From Hoplostethus atlanticus (taxonomy: Eukaryota; Chordata; Actinopteri; Trachichthyiformes; Trachichthyidae): 64,000 nucleotides of DNA. The notes below the pieces were generated by a model that did no database searches, was not told where the DNA came from, and saw only the letters and a list, made by a program, of their open reading frames with translations. The stretch lies in NCBI GenBank assembly GCA_034670405.1, contig JAXDDX010000222.1, forward strand, positions 496,001-560,000. The letters are read 5' to 3'. Of this stretch, positions 56,052 to 64,000 are shown one piece after another (positions within the stretch are counted from its first letter, which is position 1; the number at the start of each line of letters is the position of its first letter). The position numbers were made by a program, and so were the translations under genes.

Positions 56052-59000
56052 CTGAGCAAAAGGGAGGGAGAGAAAATAGAAAATATGTGTCAACGCTGTC
56101 CATTTAAATGACGCAGAAGCAATTAACGTGTACGTGCCTTACCTGTATTCTGAGAAACCACGGCCAAGCATATGCAGGGAGCCTTTTCACTAAATGGTTG
56201 TAGAGCTCTGGACCGTCTAATGTGTGATCCTGCTTCAAGACGATTGCTGCCATACCCGCTCTACCTTCGTATCCTGTTACGGAGGTTTGGAAAAAGTCGT
56301 TATTATATGAACAAGAACAAACGACCATTCTCTCACTTTCATTTTTCTAATCATACATGAGTATATGCAGTATTCTAAATCGTTACAGTGATCATTTACC
56401 ACAGACCTGATATGGTCACTCCGTAGACATTGACCTCCTGTATAAAATCCAGACTACCTAAAATCTCAGAGACTTCTGTGGTGGCCACATTCTCTCCTTT
56501 CCACCTGCAGGACAATTTTAGAAACAATTAAAGTATCTTTCAACTTTACAAAAATGATGTATTGATTAATGGCAAAGAACACTGGATAATCAACGTGCAC
56601 TACCACTATCAGTAATTTCAGAATGTAACACTAGGGGACACTATTGAGCTAGTTTATAAATTCATGACTTGGGCTCAGCACAGGTCCATTTAGAATAAAT
56701 GAATGAATGTATTTGTATTTTATTACCATGCCACATACCGACCCATCCCACATGACATTACATTATAAACACAGAAATGAGCACTGAATAAAGCTTGAAG
56801 GAGAGGGAGATATGGTAACCGGAACGTGAATACAAATAAACCACTCCTCTGTGAGAAAATGAAGGAACTGTATGGCTCATTAAGCGATCTTGCGTCATTA
56901 CTTGAGTGCCCCTCACCCTGCCAGGACACAGGACAGGCAGACAAATAGTGGCATTGTGACCCTGAACACTCAACATTCCCCTGATCGCAAGCAATTGATC
57001 CAATGACGTGCCCACTACCCAAGCCTCTTTGAAGACTAAATTCCTCGTCATGGTATACCATGAAAGCAGCCCTGAAAAACAGAACCCCATCAGAAACAAT
57101 GCATTCAGGTACAGCCAAGAGTAAGAGAACAGAATTAGGAGAGTTCTTTGTGTGGATTCACTTGGACTGCAAGCTCATTTGGCGAAAAGGTGGGAGGAAG
57201 CGACAGGCCTCGGTGGAAAGGCAATGCAAAGGCTGTCAGAATAACGGATTGTCCTGCAATCAGTCACCAAGCAGTGAATGCTTCAGCAGAGCTCAACAAC
57301 GTAAAACAAGCTCATATTGTTATTCATACTGCGACCCAGGAACAAAAATAAAACCCATTCCGGTGATATTTGCTACCAATCATAACTCGCAAATGACACC
57401 AACTAAATAACAGGCAAAGGCCTTTTCTGCCAAGTTCCATCTTTTCAAAACCTTTCAATTGTGTATTTGGTTCCTCTCCTCCAAGCCAGTACCCAAAGAG
57501 TTCCTACTCAAACTAGCCTACTGGAATACGAAGAACTTTTGTGAACTGTACCTGAAGGTGTCTCCAATGCGGTCGCGAAAGTAGAGGAAGTCCCTGTGGT
57601 CATGGAGTAGGAGGTCTCCAGTGTTGAAGTAGACATCCCCTTCCTTGAACACATCCCTGAGGAGCTTCTTTTCTGACTGGACCTTGTTACCAGCATAACC
57701 CAGGAACTGGTTCATTGCAGACAAGGGAGCCACCAGGATACCAGTCTCTCCTGAATACATGAAGTATGTTGAGTATGCACATTGACATGATCTCTCTCTC
57801 TCAATGCAATACAGATGTGCACCAAAAGATAGTCATGTTGATGAACTTGATGTTTATTGTCACCATACCTATTTGTGCTCGTGTGCATCGTCCAGAGTCT
57901 GTTCGGATTGGGTCATATGTTTGGGGATCACAGCTCAAGAGCTCAAAAGGCATAGCAAGCTGAGAGAGAAATAAAAGAAGCAAATTCCCTCTATTAATGC
58001 AAACTCTCCACTTTAATCTTGCTGGACATTCTTATTGGTCATTGAATTATTCCCGATTCATCATGCATTAATTAGCCCCTCCCCCCGATGTGCTGTGATT
58101 CCGCGATCAGGGAGTTTCACGGAATATAGTTTGAATCACTGAAAATGGACTGAGTCACATAAAAATAGGATAGTCACAGAATCCTAAATCATCTAAATTA
58201 CCTACCACCGCCACTAGATGTGACTAAATGATAGTGACGCTTTTATTCTAGTTGTCACTCACAACTCACTCACTTACTCAAATCAATATTATGGATATTT
58301 CTGGATGGATATTGGATATGGATATTTATATGGATGGACACTTTTTTTTAAGGTACACCTATCTAGTACCAGGTAGGACCCCCTTCTGCCTCCAGAACAG
58401 TCTGAATTCTTGGCGGCATGGATTCAACAAGGTGCCCTTCTGCACACTACTGTTGTAAAGAGCTGTTATTGGAGCATTTGTGTCTTGAACCAGTCTGCCC
58501 ATTCTCCTCTGACCTCATTAACAAGGTGTTTTTCGGCCAGAGAACTGCTGCTCACAGGATGGTTTTGTTTCTCCACCATTCTCTGTAAACTCTAGAGAGT
58601 AGTGGTGAAAATCCCAGCTGTTTCTGAGATGCTGGATTCACCACGTCTGGCAACAACAATCACACCACGGTCTGATTTTCCTCTTAATTGGCTAAAGTAC
58701 ATACAATGGTGCATGCAGGTTAAAAGTGTTTCTTTTTTGGAGCTGCATTCAAATTTAAACAACAACAATGTAATGTGTCGCACTTGATCTATATCCATGA
58801 CAATAGTTCCGATTGGCTGATTAATATGGTATATTACCAGGGGATGGTGCATGTTCTTTATTTGGGATGTCTTCATTAAGATTAGAGGCTTAGGTAAGGA
58901 TTATAAAAGGTTATTTATCTATAATATATGAAATAATGACGCTCCCTGTAGGTTTCATAAACTTTCAAGCATGACTGTATACCTCTACAGACATAGGATA

Positions 59001-62000
59001 TAATGAAATGCAGAGTGATTCGAGACGACGTTTCCAGTGGGGTTATGAATTGTGTGCACTTAAAGTGGTCCCGATTAAAATTCTGTGGATGTTTCGTTCC
59101 TGACCTTGTTAAAATAGCTCGCCCTCCCGATCGGTCCAATCTCATCGGTGTAATTGAGGAAACCGAGGCTGGCCTCAGTCAAACCATAACTCTCCCTAAT
59201 CCTGATACTCCCAAAGCGTTTGGCAAACTCCTTCCACACATCTGACCTGAGACCACTTCCTGCCGCCAGCCGAACACTGTGAGCTCTCTCCTCGGGAACC
59301 TGGAACGAGTTACAATACTTAAAATTTACATGCAATGGTAAAAGCAGCATCATTCTCAATGTAAAGCAGTGCAGAACTAATTTAAGAAATGAAGAAAAAT
59401 GCTGGAGTCGATATCATTCGGTCAGGTTTAAAGTAAGAGGGAAGCAGAATAGAGCTGAAACGTTTGGGTTCCCGGAAGTAAATTTACCATTTAATTTTCC
59501 CATAGAGAATTAGATTACTAGCCATAATGTGTTAACAGTGTAAGGTAGACCTACCATGAGCCATCAGAGTGTGAAACGACTCCATCGAACTGATTTCAAC
59601 TTCCTGTTCTTTGTGAAATACTACAATACCCACAAGCTTTAGCAAATTCCCTCATCAGAAAGGTCACTGTTACCACAGAAACATTAAAGTAAACTAAAGT
59701 AGCATGTGGTTAGTAGTCAGACCAGAGAGAATTAAGTCAGCTAGTAACCTGTATCAGTGATTGGCACTGCTTCACCATGGTTTTACTGTCCGACGTGATG
59801 TCGTTTTAGGGATGAGGAGAAGAAAATTATTACAAATCACTATTATTTCGTTGACTGTTGAAAATGGGAAGGGAATCGAGGCCATCACTAACAGTGCTGT
59901 ATTTCCTATTAAACGTTATGTACAAGGTCTTGTACCCTTGCCATTTTTTTTATTTTTCATATATATACACATACAGTCATGATTGAAAGTTTGTGAACCC
60001 CTGACTGAAATAAAGGATCTTAATCAATTTCCTATGTTTTTAGAGGAAATTGTCCATCTACTAAAATGAAAATAGTTTAAACAGGATTAGTGTACGTGCA
60101 AAAATAAATTAACCTCCTCTCGCATTAGTTAAATCAAGCAGGTAAGTAGAATCAGGTGGGGGAATACAGGTAATTACAGCCTACACAGTATTCATCTGCA
60201 AGGGAAATACGTGTGTGCTACAAAGGGTGAGAAACATGCATCAGCATCACTTTCTATCACCATCTAATTCTAATAGCCTGAGGTAAATTAAATGATTGTT
60301 GTATGTAGTAGACAAGATGCAAAGTTTCTGACTCTAGGTTAATGCGTACTTATACGATATTTAGCTTTAAAGAGTAAGTAGATCAGTGGTTCCCAACTCT
60401 GGTCTGCTTTCATTCTAGCCATCTAACAGGGACAGATTTAGACCTGGGATGTCAGGTAAATGCAATTAACTACCTGATAGGACAGAAAACCAGCAGTATT
60501 CTGGGTTGGGACTGACTGAAAAAGGCCCAAGTAGATTTCAGCTTCTCTAAACATCTACAGTAGCATTTGATTGAATTATAGCGCCACAATCTGGACAATC
60601 AGGGTCATAAAGCACAAGTTTTAGTCGAAGCCCATAAGACCTCTGGGCTTGAACAACCTAATAAATTCATAACAAAACAGTAGTAGTTCAGCCCTATGGA
60701 GCTGAACCCCTAATAGTGCTATTAAGCCAGCACAACAGCAAAATACACCAAGACAATAAGAGCAGTGGTTCAGCCCTAATGACATTTCTGATTTAAATCT
60801 AGGAGTAACCAAGATTAGAATTTGAGGAACAGACACTCATCGGTGGCCTAATGTTTGATGGACAGACACTTGGACTATTAGGCTACTGCACTGGTGCTGC
60901 AAAGCAGTGTGGGAACAAAAGAAAGGTTTTGTGATAGTGCAACCTAAGACGTGACAAATCTGGCCTTGTAAAAAAAGAAAAAGTGATGTTTTGATTTTTA
61001 AAGTGTGTTTGAAATAAATTCCTGATATGAAATTATGACAACCCCCTGTAGGGTTCACAAACTTTCAAACATGACTGACAGCAAGATTGCATGATCTCCC
61101 CGTGTTTCGCTGGGTTTCCTCCAGGTACCCCGGTTTCCTCCAACAGTCCAAAATCATGCGAGTCAGGTGCATTGGAGACTCTAAATTGCCCATAGGTGTG
61201 AATGTGAGTGCGTTAGGCCGTCTATGTGTTCGCCCTGTGATGGACTACGACCTGTGTTTCCCTGCCTTCTGCCCAATGCATGCTGGGATAGGCTCCAGCC
61301 ACCTGTGACCCCGAATAGGAGTAAGCGGGTATGAATGAAAGAATGAATAAAAATGGCCAGGGTATAAGACTGTACTTGTTATGAGCTCATGATTCTGATT
61401 GGTTCAGTTCAAACCATAAAACTAAATCAAGAATTTATGAAATTTCTATGGAGAAAATGAATGGAAAATTTACTTCGGTCACATTTCCGCTCTATGAGAA
61501 AGGGGGGTAGACAACATGGGACCAAGGTAGAACAGTGAAAGAAATAACAACATTTCTATCCACACCAATGGGAGTTGTACTGTATACGACTGCCATGTTG
61601 GGGAAAAGGGGTATAGTCACCACAAAACGTCTCATTCAAATTTCTTTTTAAAAATATAGGACAGGGGGCAGAAACTGACTTCTTGTTTTAAATGCCATTT
61701 TTAAAGCACCAATCTTACCGTGGGCTGGTTGACCAAGTATCGACAGAGCTCTCCTATGTATTGGAACACAGTGACATTGTATTTCACACAGTCCTTCCAA
61801 AATTGTCTAGCAGAAAACTTCCTTTTTAACACACAAGTTGCACCTGCGATCCAAAGAGGGCGGCCAAAAAAAAGGAAAAGAACAAAAGGTAAAGAATGTT
61901 TTAGACCAGCTTCAGACAACACACTGCAATAATGCAATATACCTGTTTTATTTTCAACGTTCTACTATATTAGAGAAAGTTCTCATACCTTTATAATTAT

Positions 62001-63582
62001 GTAACTCAGTGTTAATACAAATTTGTCATTGGTAAACTATTTCAATAGGGCCTCTGGTCTAGGCAAGCGCTTTTTCCTGGTATTATTTTTTAAGGTGAGA
62101 GAGTGACGGCAAAAAGGATATCCACAGTCACTCTGGTTTCCTGCAGCCCCTCCCCAGGACCTCATAATGTACAGAAAATGAATGGGTGCTCTTCCGGGAA
62201 TTGTGTGACGCCTGTCAGGGTCTTACGGAGCCATGTCGTTTCTCTACAGCTGCAGTTACTCTATGGGAAAACCCAGCTAGCTGAAACCGTTCGGTCTAAA
62301 AGCGGTACTCAAAAACACATTTGTTTTTGAGATGAGACTTTGTGATGGACTGTAGGCGACCCGGCCAGCAAGTGGCTCTGTACGTTTATTTTGGGACCAC
62401 TGCCCTGTAATGTAACTGTATGTGGGCTGTGGCGATGGGATGGGGCGTGATAACTTGCCACCATTGGTCCTAGTCGGAAACACTATATTCAGAGGTAATC
62501 TAAATATGTAGTATCTAACCTTGCCCACAACAAGAATTTAAGTACTGCTAGTTAAGGTAAAATGAAAACATGATGTATATATTAAGCACAATAATTTTAA
62601 AGTGGCTCAGAGATATTTTAAAAAGTGGAACAGTAGGGCCAATTTCTTAGGTTAGTCCAGGGGCCAGTTGCATAGAGATAGACTCAATTTAAAATGCTGT
62701 AGACAGTTAAATGTGCCTTTTGCACTAACATTACTGGTTGCTAACCTAAGACAGGCTTACATATACAGTATATGCTTTGAATTTGGGGTAAAATTTGAAT
62801 GGAAATGGCTGCCTTTACAGATTGCATTTTGAACAAGTATTTATTTATTTATTTTGTTATTTGTAAAGTTTCGATTCACATGGAGAAAATATTGACAAAT
62901 TGATTGATTGACAATTTGGCTGACGTCACTGTAGATCAATTGCCAATCATTGCAATAGCGTAGTGTCGAGACAATAAAATTCGAATAGATTTGAGAAATA
63001 CGGAGACGTCCTTCAATCGGAGGGCCCAGGTTCAAGACCTCCATAACAGCAAGCATCTACCCTGCTGAAGTGCCCTCGAGCAAGACACTGAATCCCTACC
63101 AGCTCCAAATGGTGCTGCTTCTGGGCTCTATAGAGTATCACCAAACTTCAAAAACAACTTTGTATGTCTAGCTGCTGTATGACCGTTTAGCCCGGTGGGA
63201 GGTTCTGACTTTTCTGGCTCAAAATAAGTCTTAATTTTTTCTGGAGCTGACAGTCTAACATTATAAACCAGGAAATTATACAGTACGAGCTTAGATGAGC
63301 CTTGAAGTTTATGCAACTGGCTCCGTTTCCTTTTAGAGTGGACTCAGTTGAGCACCGACAACAAGTGCAGCTCAAACGCTAAAGCTCAAGCTATATATCC
63401 ACTGGAGTATGTGTATTCATTACCGAGCTGTATGCATCCTCCGATCCCCAACAAGGAGGCCGACATGTGGTAAAGGGGAAGAGTGATGTAGATGTTGTCG
63501 TCAGATCTGGCTCCACAAAACTGAAGGAAGGCCATGCTCATGATGGCTTTCAGATGACCGATGCGGGCAGCCTTAGAAAGAC
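55875..63582 (-). CDS. slc27a6: Fatty acid transport protein 6-like gene, last eight coding exons
   Basis: FATP/ACSVL proteins are membrane-associated acyl-CoA synthetases that take up and activate long and very-long-chain fatty acids. Eight minus-strand exons were read: 63424-63582, 61719-61843, 59105-59299, 57869-57959, 57552-57750, 56407-56504, 56143-56273, 55875-56051. All phases join, giving about 391 residues to the stop. The 5' part, with the ATP-binding loop TSGTTG, lies off the right edge. [27 protein letters not shown] and [10 protein letters not shown]-type stretches match SLC27A6 better than SLC27A2, from memory. The SLC27 signature spans two exons (DTFR + [11 protein letters not shown]). 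The frame is intact. FBN2 and SLC27A6 are also neighbours in human, which supports both names. Confidence 0.85.
56143..56273 (-). CDS. slc27a6: slc27a6 exon
   Basis: It reads [20 protein letters not shown] and [18 protein letters not shown], the conserved EGRAGMA motif and the LPAYA.P.FLRIQ block of SLC27 proteins. A Trp replaces the usual Arg before FLRIQ. Confidence 0.92.
56407..56504 (-). CDS. slc27a6: slc27a6 exon
   Basis: It reads [15 protein letters not shown], then [14 protein letters not shown]. This is the core of the FATP signature that helps bind substrate and AMP. 98 bp, phases 1 in, 1 out. Confidence 0.93.
56505..57551 (-). other. slc27a6 intron
   Basis: I see no gene or nameable repeat. 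Confidence 0.6.
57552..57750 (-). CDS. slc27a6: slc27a6 exon
   Basis: It reads [40 protein letters not shown] and [14 protein letters not shown]. The GDL and the D-R-x-GDTFR block carry the adenylate-binding Asp and Arg of this enzyme superfamily. 199 bp. Confidence 0.94.
57869..57959 (-). CDS. slc27a6: slc27a6 exon
   Basis: It reads [20 protein letters not shown] and [10 protein letters not shown], a less conserved exon matching the FDLIKYD...MRNEQGWCI segment of human SLC27A6. Phases join both neighbours (0 in, 1 out). Confidence 0.85.
57960..58337 (-). other. slc27a6 intron
   Basis: No gene or repeat is seen. Confidence 0.6.
58338..58690 (-). mobile_element. Tc1-like remnant (GGTACACCT family)
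   Basis: It starts CACTTTTTTTTAAGGTACACC and continues into TAGGACCCCCTTCTGCCTCC, the end of a common fish Tc1 family. After an internal deletion it keeps antisense N-terminal transposase sequence; the minus strand reads [18 protein letters not shown] (helix-turn-helix). The right end is missing. Confidence 0.75.
58943..58978. mobile_element. Solo end of a Tc1-type element
   Basis: CATAAACTTTCAAGCATGACTG followed by TA matches the right end of the 59974-61077 element. Only the end is present. Confidence 0.5.
59105..59299 (-). CDS. slc27a6: slc27a6 exon
   Basis: It reads [50 protein letters not shown] and RASYFNK. YGLTEA is the A5-type motif (YAATE in SLC27A6/2). 195 bp, phase 0 at both ends. 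Confidence 0.93.
59974..61077. mobile_element. Tc1-type element with no transposase, carrying a hAT MITE
   Basis: Inverted ends of about 27 bp start CAGTCATGATTGAAAGTTTG at left and CAGTCATGTTTGAAAGTTTG read inward from the right. A TA precedes the left end; the right flank lacks it. No transposase is readable. A hAT MITE lies inside at 60384-60528. Confidence 0.7.
60384..60528. mobile_element. hAT-type MITE, second copy
   Basis: It is related to the copy at 42217-42408 (CAGTGGTTCCCAACTCTGG, TGCAATTAACTACCTG, AAAACCAGCAGTA). The 8-bp target copies AAGTAGAT are perfect (60376-60383, 60529-60536). Confidence 0.8.
61086..61350 (+). mobile_element. SINE-like element, 5' truncated, GAAT tail
   Basis: CCCCGTGTTTCGCTGGGTTT, GGTTTCCTCCAACAGTCCAA, GAGACTCTAAATTGCCCATA, GGGATAGGCTCCAGCCACC and TAAGCGGGTATGAATGAA are landmarks of a very common fish retroposon. 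The tail is a run of GAAT-like repeats. The 5' tRNA-like head is missing. The class is not fully certain. Confidence 0.65.
61351..61718 (-). other. slc27a6 intron
   Basis: I see nothing recognisable. Confidence 0.6.
61719..61843 (-). CDS. slc27a6: slc27a6 exon
   Basis: It reads [18 protein letters not shown], then [18 protein letters not shown] and VNQPT. This is the strongest match to SLC27A6 among the family, from memory. 125 bp, phase 1 in, 0 out. Confidence 0.94.
61844..63423 (-). other. slc27a6 intron
   Basis: It holds a tRNA-derived SINE-like fragment at about 62995-63135. I see nothing else. Confidence 0.55.
62995..63135 (+). mobile_element. tRNA-derived SINE-like fragment
   Basis: GGTTCAAGACC fits a pol III B box. 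It is followed by CCCTGCTGAAGTGCCCTCGA and GCAAGACACTGAATCCC, landmarks of a common fish SINE. A related piece is near 30650. Confidence 0.5.
63424..63582 (-). CDS. slc27a6: slc27a6 exon, first one inside the window
   Basis: It reads [20 protein letters not shown], then [20 protein letters not shown] and GGCIQL. GLSKAA continues the ATP-binding loop (TSGTTG in the exon upstream, outside the window). ITLPLYH is a family landmark. 159 bp, phase 1 at both ends. Confidence 0.93.
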
Positions 63583-64000
63583 CTAGAAAAGAAGAGCATT
63601 GGTCACTCCAGCGATATGGGAAATTCTGACAGTTTTTACACGCATGAATATAATACACGGAAAACCAAACCTTCAAAATGTTCAGGGTCATACGTGGCCC
63701 ATTCAGCTGTCCGGGAAAGCGCTACATCTCTCAAATTCAATTTCACCAAACAATGTCTCTACAGGAAGCTTGTGGTTCACAGACTACTTGGAAGTGGCGT
63801 GTACTGCTTGAAAGCGTGTGGGCTGGGTATTACCAACTTCACAGAGCAAAAGAAAAGGAGGATCGCCGGGCATTTATGCACATTGGGGTCGATTTTAGAT
63901 CCCAATGTGCCGCTTAGTGACGCTTTTGTAGATTACAATAGACACGTTTGAGCTGTTCCTCTTCGGACTTGGACTAATCGAGGATGTTGGCCGCACTTTT
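63583..64000 (-). other. slc27a6 intron, right edge
   Basis: A plus-strand frame of about 110 codons (63616-63951) has no family I recognise. I treat this as intron. Confidence 0.5.

Noticed and set aside
56723-57410. Overlapping frames on both strands between two slc27a6 exons
   Set aside because: They overlap each other, match no domain and are not needed for joining the flanking exons, whose phases already agree.
63616-63951. Plus-strand frame of 111 codons near the right edge
   Set aside because: Not recognised, lies in an slc27a6 intron, no splice or start context. It could be an unknown repeat, but nothing supports a gene.

Overview
The window looks like a piece of a teleost fish genome. 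It carries vertebrate multi-exon genes with GT-AG introns and a very dense set of fish-type mobile elements: Tc1-like transposons, hAT elements, a piggyBac derivative, an RTE/Rex3-like LINE, L2/CR1-group LINE ends and a BEL/Pao LTR fossil. The species cannot be read from the sequence.

Two host genes are present, both on the minus strand. From about 45.2 kb down to 85 lies the 5' part of a fibrillin gene, best matched to fbn2. It starts with a signal-peptide/propeptide exon, then a FUN-type exon, three EGF exons, the nine-cysteine hybrid-1 exon, one cbEGF exon, TB1, a short hinge exon, an EGF exon and three cbEGF exons; the rest runs off the left edge. Exon phases agree across all 13 exons. 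Two things are odd. The cbEGF exon expected between hybrid-1's partner cbEGF and TB1 is not found, although skipping it keeps frame. The third EGF exon carries one extra base that puts a stop in the exon. From 63.6 kb down to 55.9 kb are the last eight coding exons of a very-long-chain acyl-CoA synthetase/fatty acid transport protein, best matched to slc27a6. FBN2 and SLC27A6 are also neighbours in human (5q23.3).

The fbn2 introns are filled with mobile elements. From left to right: a Tc1-like element (5.3-6.8 kb) and a second Tc1 family (8.4-9.6 kb); a hAT non-autonomous element (11.0-12.0 kb); a third Tc1-like element split by an L2/CR1-type LINE (12.9-15.8 kb); a deletion derivative of a two-gene SWIM/THAP transposon (19.3-20.2 kb); a short Tc1 (23.3-23.8 kb); a piggyBac deletion derivative (23.9-29.8 kb) with a nearly whole Rex3-like LINE inside it; a TTAA-flanked element (33.0-33.8 kb); and a BEL/Pao fossil (35.7-43.8 kb) that has itself taken in several DNA transposons, one of them nested inside another.

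The most striking object is in the roughly 10.7-kb space between the fbn2 start and the slc27a6 stop. It is a 7.45-kb fold-back element (46314-53762). Its two inverted arms are each built from an array of about 175-bp tandem repeats, about 16 units on the left and 14 on the right. Between the arms is a core of about 1 kb with a possible two-exon coding remnant. Every repeat unit carries AATAAA pointing outward. I do not recognise the family. Its architecture recalls the Drosophila Foldback (FB/FB-NOF) elements, and it is the best candidate here for something undescribed. The slc27a6 introns hold two more Tc1-type remnants, a second copy of the small hAT MITE, and SINE-like pieces.
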